The position numbers and the translations under genes were made by a program. The notes beneath the pieces were generated by a model. It worked only from the letters and a program-made list of their open reading frames with translations. It did no database searches and was not told where the DNA came from. Positions 6,833 through 13,217 of a stretch of DNA of 17,748 nucleotides are shown in pieces. This DNA comes from Pseudomonadota bacterium (GTDB lineage: Bacteria > Pseudomonadota > Alphaproteobacteria > Rhodobacterales > Rhodobacteraceae). The stretch covers positions 1 to 17,748 of the forward strand of contig JAKAJW010000021.1 of NCBI GenBank assembly GCA_021813645.1, read 5' to 3'. Every line of letters begins with the position of its first letter. The first letter of the stretch is position 1.

Positions 6833-8716
6833 TCAGGCGACCCATTGCAGGGCCCGAGTGGTGGCAAGCGCTTCGACGCGGCTGCGGCAGCCGAGCTTGC
6901 GGTAGAGGTTGGACAGGTGGAACTTCACCGTCACCTCGGACAGGCCGAGCTGGCGGGCGATATGCTTGTTGGAGCCGCCCTCGGCCAGCAGCAGGAGCAC
7001 CTTGGTCTCCTGTTTGGTGAGCCCGGCCCGGCGGGCGGATTCGGCGCCGAGCGGCGGCAGGTTGCGCAGCCGCTGGATCACGCCGCGCAGCGGGCCCGAG
7101 GCCAGGAGGCGACCGATCCGGCGGTCGGACAGCAGCGCCTCGACGAGGAGACGGTCTTCGAGCAGCGGCAGCAGCGCGGCGCGCTGGCGGGCAAGCTCCA
7201 GCGCGTGGGAGAGCAGCAGACGGGCCCGGCTGATGTCCTGGCCGCTGCGGGCGAGAGAGGCGGCGAAGACACCGAGGGTGATGCGCTGGCGGTCGGTCAC
7301 CGTGGGATGGTCGATCAGCGACGCGATCTGCGGCCCGAGCCTCGGATGCAGCGGGTCTTCCCAGATCAGTTGGCGCAGCCAGGCCAGCGCGACGGCGATT
7401 TCATCCGGGCCGGCCAGGGTGGACAGATCGGCGTTGGCCGCCTCGATCCGCCGGCGGTCGGGGCCGCGCAGCCGGCCGAGCAACTCGCCCGCCTCCTGCC
7501 AGCGGTTGGCGTTCTGCGCCAGCGTCACCTCGCGCAGGGCGAGCCGCAGCTGGAACTGTGCGCCGCGGCTGTCGGGGTCGCGCCAGTGGCTGAGGTAGAC
7601 GCGCGCCGCCGGCAGGGCGACCTGGCGGGCGAGTGCCAGGGCGCCGTGGTTCATCGCGATCTCGGACAGGCTTGGGCTCAGCCGGGTCTGAAGTCCGGCT
7701 GTGAACCGGCTGCCGAGGAATTCGACCATCGGCCGGAGGTCGCCGCGCTCCGTCGCCACGGCGGCCGCGAGCAGGTCGCATTTCGGACCCATGGTCGCGG
7801 CGAACTCCGGGCTGTGCGCCAGCACCTCGGTGGCGGCGGCGAGATGCAGTTCGGCGCCCGCCGGCTGGCCGGCCTGCAGTTCGATCGCGGCGCGGCAGAG
7901 CGCGATCTGCACCTGGGGCCGGGGCAGGCCGACGCGTCGATAGGCCGCCTGCGCAAGCCCGGCCCGGTCGCGCGCGGTGGCAAACTCGGCGCGCCGCAGC
8001 AGACGCTCGGCCATCGCGTGATGATAGGCGCCCTGGCCGAGACTGTCGTGCGGCGCAAGTTCGGCCGCGAGGTCGTAGAGGGCGGATTCCTGCGCCTCGG
8101 GCGGCTCTTCGGCGTCATAGAGGGTCATCACGAAACGCGCGAGGCGGAAGCGCGCCGAATGGCCGCTGCGGTCGGCCAGCACGGCGCCCAGTTCGGCGCC
8201 GGCATCGCCCAGCTTGCGGGCGAGCCGGCGGCGCGCCCGCAGCCGCTCGCCCGCGATCATCGCCTGCAACACGCGGGCGGCGAGGACCGGCTCGGCGGCG
8301 TCGTATTCCTCGGGGAAGCCGGCGAGGATGTCATGCAGCCCCTCGGCCCCCTGGGCGTGAACCAGCAGCGCGCCGCCGATCGCCTCGAACAGTTCGAGCG
8401 CCTCGGCGAAGTCGCCCTGGGCCTGGGCCTGGCGGATGCGCGCCAGCATCAGGGCGGGACCGGCTGCGGCGTCGGCGGCGGTCAGCGCCTGGCGCAGTTC
8501 CGCGGCGACCTCCGGCAGGGCGATGCGCACCCGTTTGGCATCGCGATCCGCGGCGATCAGCGCAGGATGGCCGCAGAGCCGTTCGAGCCGGGTGCCGCGC
8601 AGCAATTCCGCCGGCACGCCCGCCGGATGATCGAGCATGCGATGAAGCAGGGCGACTTCGCCGGGCATCAACAGCCCGAGCAGGACGGAGACGGCGTTGG
8701 CGGGGGCCTGCGGCAT
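6833..8716 (-). CDS. LuxR-family transcriptional regulator with large helical N-terminal region
   Basis: Predicted cytoplasmic DNA-binding regulator, 627 residues. The C-terminal 65 residues (about 563-627) form a LuxR/GerE helix-turn-helix: LTKQETKVLLLLAEGGSNKHIA, then QLGLSEVTVKFHLSNLYRKLG, with the typical T-V-K-x-H-L recognition helix. The preceding 500 or so residues are rich in Ala, Leu, Arg and Glu, with repeated helical pairs resembling the tetratricopeptide-like sensor part of MalT/LAL regulators. I see no Walker A motif, so the N-terminal ATPase of MalT-type proteins appears to be missing. The ATG at 8716 is preferred; the frame can extend to a TTG at 8767, but that run (GRRSAGRCRRRRV) looks like read-through of non-coding DNA. 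The ligand is unknown. Its position just before the peptide-uptake operon, on the same strand, suggests control of that operon. Confidence 0.85.
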   Translation of the reverse strand: MPQAPANAVSVLLGLLMPGEVALLHRMLDHPAGVPAELLRGTRLERLCGHPALIAADRDAKRVRIALPEVAAELRQALTAADAAAGPALMLARIRQAQAQGDFAEALELFEAIGGALLVHAQGAEGLHDILAGFPEEYDAAEPVLAARVLQAMIAGERLRARRRLARKLGDAGAELGAVLADRSGHSARFRLARFVMTLYDAEEPPEAQESALYDLAAELAPHDSLGQGAYHHAMAERLLRRAEFATARDRAGLAQAAYRRVGLPRPQVQIALCRAAIELQAGQPAGAELHLAAATEVLAHSPEFAATMGPKCDLLAAAVATERGDLRPMVEFLGSRFTAGLQTRLSPSLSEIAMNHGALALARQVALPAARVYLSHWRDPDSRGAQFQLRLALREVTLAQNANRWQEAGELLGRLRGPDRRRIEAANADLSTLAGPDEIAVALAWLRQLIWEDPLHPRLGPQIASLIDHPTVTDRQRITLGVFAASLARSGQDISRARLLLSHALELARQRAALLPLLEDRLLVEALLSDRRIGRLLASGPLRGVIQRLRNLPPLGAESARRAGLTKQETKVLLLLAEGGSNKHIARQLGLSEVTVKFHLSNLYRKLGCRSRVEALATTRALQWVA

Positions 8717-8831
8717 GCTCTCTACACGACGGCGCCGGCAACGGCCGGCCGATCTTCGGCCAGTCAACCCGGATCGTGCTGATTGGACAAATAAACTTCC
8801 GGTAATCGGTCGGCCGCGTCGGCGTCGGCGA
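8717..8831. other. Gap between the disaccharide-synthase and regulator genes
   Basis: These 115 bp separate two minus-strand genes and contain no gene. An AT-richer stretch (8771-8805) stands out from the surrounding high-GC sequence and could hold the regulator's promoter. A small hairpin with a 6-bp stem (GGCCGA / TCGGCC) and a 3-base loop is at 8747-8761. It has no T-run on either side, so I do not call it a terminator. Confidence 0.4.
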
Positions 8832-10118
8832 TCAGGCGTTCAGCGCGTCCTGATAGACGGCATAGCGGCCCTTGAACTGGTCGAACAAAGCCAGCGTGCG
8901 CCGTGCGATTCCGGTCCAGCCGAAGACCCGGCGGGCGAAGCGGGCGCCCTCGACGGCCAGCACGCTGCGCAGCCAGGGATATTGCATCGGCATGTTCAGC
9001 ATGACGGCGAATTCCTCGGGGCGCTTGGGGTCGGCCACCAAGGCGTGGCGGCCGAACTCGACCAGCTCGTGCAGCCCGCCATGCACGGTCACCACCGTCG
9101 GCGTGCCGCAGGCCATCGCCTCGACCGCCGTCATGCCGAAGGGCTCGTAGCGCGAGGGCAGGGCGAAGACGCCGGGGGCGCGATAATGGTCGGCCAGGTC
9201 GTTGTCCGGCACATAGCCGCGCCATTCGATCGCGTCGGCCACGCCGATGTCGGCGGCCAGCGCCCGCCACTGACCGAGCAGTTCCAGATCGGCCTCGGAA
9301 TTGGCGCCGGCGGCCAGCACCAGCCGCGCCTCGGGCTGCAGGGTGCGCAGCGCCGGCAGGGCCTGGATGATGAGGTCGTAGCCTTTGTTTTCCGCCGCCC
9401 GGCCGACGACGTAGACATCGGCCGGACCGAGACCGAGCCGCTCGCGGGCGGCGTCCACCCGATCCGGCGTGGCGGGGGTGAACCGGTTTTCGTCGATGCC
9501 GGGCGGGATCATGGTGACATGTTCGCGCGGCAGGTCGTAATCCGCGGCGATCAGCTCGACCTGCTGCTCGGTGGTGGCGATCAGATGGTCGCAGCTACGG
9601 TAGAGCACGAATTCCTTCTGGATGCGCTCGTCGAAGCGGTAGCCCGCCATCTCGTCTTTCGGCACGCCGGCCATGTCGCGCCGCTTCCAGCTGCCGAGCG
9701 AATGCGGCGTGTGGATATGCGGGACCTGCAGCTCTTCGGCGATCTTCTGGCCGCTTACGCCGGCGTCCCAGTAATGGCTGTTGATGACGTCGTACTGCAG
9801 CTTGCGGGCGCGGATCGCGGCCAGCGCATTGGTGACGAAATCGCCGTACCAGTCGTGCATGTCCTCCTTGCGGATGAAAGCCTTGCCGCCGAAGGGAATG
9901 CGCAGGATGCGCAGATTGTCGTTGAGGCGGTCCTCGGCCGGCTGGTCCTCGAATTGCCGGGTCATCACGTCGACCTTGTAGCCGAGCCGGGCGAAGCGCT
10001 TGGCGAGTTCCAGCACGAAGACGACCTGGCCGCCGGTGTCGGGTTTGCCGAGCTCGGGGGAACCGGCGACATAGCCATGCAATGAAATCATCAAAAGCGA
10101 GCCGATCGGCTGCGCCAT
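8832..10118 (-). CDS. GT4 disaccharide-phosphate synthase (mannosylfructose-phosphate or sucrose-phosphate synthase type)
   Basis: Predicted cytoplasmic retaining glycosyltransferase that joins a nucleotide-activated hexose to fructose 6-phosphate, giving a phosphorylated non-reducing disaccharide; 428 residues. The N-terminal half has HGYVAGSPELGKPDTGGQVV (14-33), the signature that binds fructose 6-phosphate in sucrose-phosphate-synthase relatives, then INSHYWDAG (112-120) and HTPHS (136-140). The C-terminal half has MIPPGID (203-209), the nucleotide-sugar region YVVGRAAENKGYDL, and the E-x7-E motif EPFGMTAVE (325-333). Overall it resembles Agrobacterium mannosylfructose-phosphate synthase (MfpsA) more than plant or cyanobacterial enzymes; this is from memory of the family. 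GDP-mannose or UDP-glucose as donor cannot be decided here. It is the last gene of a three-gene operon, 28 bases after its likely partner phosphatase, with an ideal AAGGAGG 6 bases before the ATG. Confidence 0.88.
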   Translation of the reverse strand: MAQPIGSLLMISLHGYVAGSPELGKPDTGGQVVFVLELAKRFARLGYKVDVMTRQFEDQPAEDRLNDNLRILRIPFGGKAFIRKEDMHDWYGDFVTNALAAIRARKLQYDVINSHYWDAGVSGQKIAEELQVPHIHTPHSLGSWKRRDMAGVPKDEMAGYRFDERIQKEFVLYRSCDHLIATTEQQVELIAADYDLPREHVTMIPPGIDENRFTPATPDRVDAARERLGLGPADVYVVGRAAENKGYDLIIQALPALRTLQPEARLVLAAGANSEADLELLGQWRALAADIGVADAIEWRGYVPDNDLADHYRAPGVFALPSRYEPFGMTAVEAMACGTPTVVTVHGGLHELVEFGRHALVADPKRPEEFAVMLNMPMQYPWLRSVLAVEGARFARRVFGWTGIARRTLALFDQFKGRYAVYQDALNA

Positions 10119-10131
10119 GGGAGGCCTCCTT
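10119..10131 (-). promoter_or_regulatory. Strong ribosome-binding site of the disaccharide-phosphate synthase gene
   Basis: AAGGAGG (10125-10131) with a 6-base spacer to the ATG at 10118 is the strongest Shine-Dalgarno I noticed in the window. It merges with the spacer into the perfect palindrome GGAGGCCTCC (10120-10129). With no loop, this cannot fold into a long hairpin on itself. Confidence 0.65.
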
Positions 10132-10146
10132 TTCGTCTTGTGGGGG

Positions 10147-10878
10147 CTAGCCGGGCAGCACGCCCAGCCGGATCAGCCCCTCCAGCACGCCGGCCGCATG
10201 GGCGGCGCGCGCGCGATAGGCCTTGCCTGGCGGCAGCGCGTCGAGCAGTTCGGCGCGCGCGTTGCCGACCGCGATGGCGTGGCCCGATGCCTCAAACATA
10301 GCCAGATCGTTGCCGGAGTCACCCGCTGCGATCACCCTCGGCAGCGGAATGCCGAAGTTTTCCGCAAGAAAGCGGGTGGCCGCATCCTTTCCGGCCGCCG
10401 GTGCGATCAGGTCGAGGTCGCTTTGGCCGGAAAAGATCGCCCGGGCCGTCAGGCCGGCGGCCGCCAGCGCGGCGAGCACGCGGTCGCGCGCGGCGGGGCC
10501 GGGGACGGCGAAGCTCGCCTTGGCGCGGCTCTGGAATTCGGCGGCGTGCGGGGCGTAGCCAAGGCTTTCGACCAGCGCCGCGATCTCGTCCCGCGGCCAG
10601 TCGGCGAAGCGGTCGGCCCAGCCGGCATGCCATGCGCCGCCGATCCGGATTTCGGTGCCGAGCGCGGTGACCACCGCATCGGCGGCAAAGCCGGCCGGGA
10701 ACTCTTCGGCCAGGGTCCGGTCCACGCTGGCGGCCGGGCGCGAGGAGTTGAGCGCGAGCTTTACCCGGCCCTCGGCCCGGCGGAGCGCGGACCACAGCCG
10801 GTCCAGCGCCGCAGCGTCGCCGGTCAGCGTGTCGTCGATGTCGCTGACCAGAAGCCAGGGCTCTTCCGGGCCAGTCAT
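10147..10878 (-). CDS. Sucrose-phosphatase-type HAD phosphatase
   Basis: Predicted Mg-dependent phosphatase that removes phosphate from the disaccharide phosphate made by the downstream GT4 enzyme, giving free mannosylfructose or sucrose; 243 residues, the size of stand-alone bacterial enzymes. HAD motif I is DIDDT at 13-17 (nucleophile Asp13, acid Asp15), motif II is LALNSSR at 41-47, the motif III lysine is probably Lys164, and motif IV is GDSGND at 186-191. The cap carries KASF (120-123) and GQSDLDLIAP (151-160), resembling the sugar-binding segments of sucrose-6-phosphate phosphatases. No signal peptide. The ATG overlaps the stop of the preceding hydrolase gene (ATGA). Agrobacterium MfppA is the closest family example I can name. 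Substrate assignment rests on the motifs plus the neighbouring synthase. Confidence 0.88.
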   Translation of the reverse strand: MTGPEEPWLLVSDIDDTLTGDAAALDRLWSALRRAEGRVKLALNSSRPAASVDRTLAEEFPAGFAADAVVTALGTEIRIGGAWHAGWADRFADWPRDEIAALVESLGYAPHAAEFQSRAKASFAVPGPAARDRVLAALAAAGLTARAIFSGQSDLDLIAPAAGKDAATRFLAENFGIPLPRVIAAGDSGNDLAMFEASGHAIAVGNARAELLDALPPGKAYRARAAHAAGVLEGLIRLGVLPG

Positions 10879-12413
10879 TCCGGCGCCCCGCCGCCGGTGA
10901 TGAGTTCCGGCACGTGGGTGGCGGTATAGACCATCTCGGCCGCGTGTTCGACGACCGGCCGGCTTAGCGGCTCCACCGTGACCTCGTTGAGCCCGAGCGC
11001 GGCGGATTCGACATAGAAGCCGATCAGCCCGCCCAGGTAGGCCTCGTCGACCAGGCTAAGCACCACATAGCTGTCGATCGAGACCTCGAGATAGGTGCCA
11101 TGCGCGACCACCTCGATCCGCCAGGGGCCGCGGTCGGAGCCACGGAACATCGCTTCCTGCAGCGGCTCGAAGCGGAAGGCGTGTTCGAATTCCGGGGCCG
11201 GATTCGCACCCCAGGCGCGCATCTGCGCGACCCCGTTGACGAGGTCGAGCGCGAGGAAATAGCCGTCGCCCTCTTCGCTGCAGCGCAGCACGAGGCCGGT
11301 CTTGCCGGCGCCCTCCAAAACCACCTCGGCGCGGAGCCGGAAGTCTTCATGCTGACCCGGCAGCCGGAACACTTCCACCCCGCTGCGGCAGCCGAGAAAC
11401 AGCCGGCCGTGGCGGCCCTCGATCCGCGCGAAGGGATTGCCGAACAGCGCCTGGCAATCGGCGGCGGCGACGGTCCGCGTGGCGGTCACCAGATCGTCGA
11501 AGACGTGAAAGGACTTCAGCCGGAGCCGGCCGGCCGGACCGACGACGATCTCCTTCGGCGGCGGCAGCAGCTTCTTCACCGTCTCGCGGCCGTTGATCGT
11601 CTCGGTCTTGGCGAAGAAACTGTAGAGCAGCAGACGCGCGCCCGCCCGGCAGATCCGCCCGGCGTAATTGCCATGTGGCAGCAGTACGTTGTCGAAGAAA
11701 TTCTCATAGGGGCCCGGCAAGTCGTCGGAATACCAGTAGCGGATCTTGGTATCCTCGCGGATCGAGCCGAGCAGATAGTAGCGGCCTTCGAGGCGGAAGA
11801 GGTTCGGCACCTCGACATCGTCGTAGAGCCGGGGCCAGTGCAGCGGCGCGCGGAAGCGGAAGCGGTCGGGTTCGACCTCCTCGGTCAGGCCGGCGCAGCC
11901 GCGGCGGATCACCGGACCCGCCTTCACCCGGGCGGCGGCGAGCAGCAGGCGGGTGTCGGTTTCGGGCTCGTGGAAGAAGAACGGGTCGCGGAAGCTGACC
12001 CAATGCCGGCCCTCTTCGAGACCGGATTCGTAATGCTCGCCGTCGATCTGCAGCGGGTAGGGTGGGCCGGATTTGGTCCAGTGGTAGAGGTCGGTCGAGC
12101 GCGCCAGCCCGACCCGCTGCACCCGGCCGAACTCGCTGCGCATGAGGCCGGTGTAGAACATCCGCCAGGCGCCGGGGCGATCGGGATCGGGGCTGACGTG
12201 CATGGTCCAGAGCATGTCGTCGTCCCAGGCGCCGGGGTCGCCGACAAAGAGCGCATTCTTCACCCGCCGCCAGGACAACCCATCGGTGGAGACGGCATGG
12301 GCGATGAAATCGTGGTTCGGCAGGACGAGGTGGAAGAGGTGGTAGAGCCCGTCGTGATAGACGACATCCACGTCGCCGATATCCGAGCGAAGGAAGCCAT
12401 GCGATGCGTACAT
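10875..12413 (-). CDS. GH32-like glycoside hydrolase (beta-fructosidase fold) with C-terminal beta-sandwich
   Basis: Predicted glycosidase or fructosyl-processing enzyme of the five-bladed beta-propeller superfamily, 512 residues. The first blade carries GDVDVVYHDGLYHLFHL (13-29), where Asp14 or Asp16 stands at the nucleophile position. FRDPFF gives the transition-state RDP motif at 142-144, and EVPNLFRLEGRYYLL puts the probable acid/base Glu201 in EVPN rather than the usual EC. Their order and spacing fit GH32. Residues about 340-485 look like the GH32 C-terminal beta-sandwich (GLVLRCSEEGDGYFLALD; YLEVSIDSYVVLSL). No signal peptide is visible, so it should act in the cytoplasm. The frame continues to an ATG at 12464, but those 17 codons are unusually AT-rich at third positions, so 12413 is preferred. 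It is first in the operon with the phosphatase and synthase, suggesting cleavage or remodelling of their disaccharide. Specificity is unknown. Confidence 0.82.
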   Translation of the reverse strand: MYASHGFLRSDIGDVDVVYHDGLYHLFHLVLPNHDFIAHAVSTDGLSWRRVKNALFVGDPGAWDDDMLWTMHVSPDPDRPGAWRMFYTGLMRSEFGRVQRVGLARSTDLYHWTKSGPPYPLQIDGEHYESGLEEGRHWVSFRDPFFFHEPETDTRLLLAAARVKAGPVIRRGCAGLTEEVEPDRFRFRAPLHWPRLYDDVEVPNLFRLEGRYYLLGSIREDTKIRYWYSDDLPGPYENFFDNVLLPHGNYAGRICRAGARLLLYSFFAKTETINGRETVKKLLPPPKEIVVGPAGRLRLKSFHVFDDLVTATRTVAAADCQALFGNPFARIEGRHGRLFLGCRSGVEVFRLPGQHEDFRLRAEVVLEGAGKTGLVLRCSEEGDGYFLALDLVNGVAQMRAWGANPAPEFEHAFRFEPLQEAMFRGSDRGPWRIEVVAHGTYLEVSIDSYVVLSLVDEAYLGGLIGFYVESAALGLNEVTVEPLSRPVVEHAAEMVYTATHVPELITGGGAPE

Positions 12414-12620
12414 GGCCCAAGGTTCGCCTGCAGCGGGGCAAAGGTAAACCCGTTTTTGCGGCATTGGTGGCCGCGCCCCAGACGGCTTGCGGCGGCTGCC
12501 CGCGACTTGGGCGATGTGGCGGCTGTCGCTTGCGGGCAACGCTTTGGTCAATCCTGCGGCAGTGTGGATGAACCGCGGAACGGAATTCCGCAAGATGGCG
12601 CAAACCGCCACGGAGCTGCG
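12414..12620. promoter_or_regulatory. Divergent promoter region between sugar operon and acyltransferase
   Basis: This 207-bp stretch separates the minus-strand sugar operon from the plus-strand acyltransferase, so it must serve both. I see a partly symmetric AAACCCGTTT at 12446-12455, close before the hydrolase start. A perfect inverted repeat GCGGAA-CGGAA-TTCCGC lies at 12575-12591, 29 bp before the acyltransferase ATG. A minus-strand TTGACC at 12546-12551 could be a -35 element, but no good -10 follows. If the hydrolase actually starts at 12464, the first 51 bp are coding. Confidence 0.45.
12575..12591 (+). repeat. Inverted repeat upstream of acyltransferase gene
   Basis: GCGGAA, a 5-base centre CGGAA, and TTCCGC form a perfect 6-bp inverted repeat ending 29 bases before the ATG at 12621. 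It could be a repressor operator or a small hairpin in the leader. The two readings cannot be separated from sequence. Confidence 0.35.
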
Positions 12621-13217
12621 ATGTCCGTTCCGTCCGAGCCCCGCGCCGCTGGCGCGCCGGTCTACAAGGCCCGCTGGTCCAGGCTTCGCCGGCTTCTGCG
12701 GCTGGTGCTGTCGCTGCTCGATCCGAGGGCCTATCTGCATGCGCTGCGATTGGTGAACTACTACAACTATGCCCATGTCATCCCGCGGCGACGGCTGCGG
12801 CCGGGACCGGGGGCGCGGATCAGCCCGAACGCCACATTTGCCTATCCCGAGCGAATCGAGATTGGCCGGCGGTTGCACCTGGGCGCGCGCTGCATGCTCT
12901 GGGCCGGGCCGGGGCAGGGCCGCATCGTGATCGGCGACGATGTGCTGTTCGGGCCGGAGGTGATGGTGACGGCGTCGGGCTACCGGTTCAACGAGGGCCA
13001 GCCGGTGACCGACCAGCCGATGGCAGAGGCCGATGTGGTGATCGGCTGCGATGTCTGGATCGGCGCGCGCGCGATCCTGCTGCCAGGCGCGCGGATCGGC
13101 GACGGTGCGATCATCGCGGCGGGGGCGGTGGTGCGCGGCGAGATCCCGGCGATGGCGATTGCCGCAGGGGTGCCGGCGCAGGTGGTGGGCCGGCGCACCT
13201 TGCCGGGGCCGGGCTAG
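12621..13217 (+). CDS. Hexapeptide-repeat (left-handed beta-helix) acyltransferase
   Basis: Predicted acyl-CoA-dependent O-acyltransferase of the WbbJ/WcaF/NodL-like group that decorates sugars; 198 residues. A basic N-terminal arm (16-60) precedes hexapeptide repeats: ARISPNATFAYPERIEIG, RIVIGDDVLFGPEVMVTA, then VVIGCDVWIGARAILLPGARIGDGAIIAAGAVV (split across 139-171), ending AIAAGVPAQVVGRR as expected for the family. The usual catalytic histidine segment (NHxF/SHxH) appears here as TASGYRFNEGQP (117-128) without His. The ATG has GGAG 6 bases upstream. It is the only plus-strand gene in the window, running divergently from the sugar operon and convergently with a family-2 glycosyltransferase, which suggests a role in polysaccharide, glycolipid or disaccharide decoration. 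The acceptor is unknown. Confidence 0.88.
   Translation: MSVPSEPRAAGAPVYKARWSRLRRLLRLVLSLLDPRAYLHALRLVNYYNYAHVIPRRRLRPGPGARISPNATFAYPERIEIGRRLHLGARCMLWAGPGQGRIVIGDDVLFGPEVMVTASGYRFNEGQPVTDQPMAEADVVIGCDVWIGARAILLPGARIGDGAIIAAGAVVRGEIPAMAIAAGVPAQVVGRRTLPGPG

Noticed and set aside
6826..6835. Palindrome GAGCCGGCTC at the regulator's stop codon
   Set aside because: It has no loop and no T-run, so it cannot be a terminator. Such palindromes are expected by chance in GC-rich DNA.
8747..8761. Small hairpin GGCCGA-TCT-TCGGCC as terminator of the sugar operon
   Set aside because: The stem is short and there is no U-tract on the minus strand. It also sits close to the regulator start, where a leader hairpin is equally likely.
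6845..8782. Plus-strand open frame of 645 codons opposite the LuxR-type regulator
   Set aside because: Same antisense artefact: Gln/Gly/Ala/Arg-rich with no domain, while the minus strand has a clear helix-turn-helix at its end.
11100..12620. Apparent N-terminal extension of the acyltransferase to 705 residues
   Set aside because: This part is antisense to the GH32-like gene and shows no domain. The ATG at 12621 has a good Shine-Dalgarno and begins a normal-length family member.
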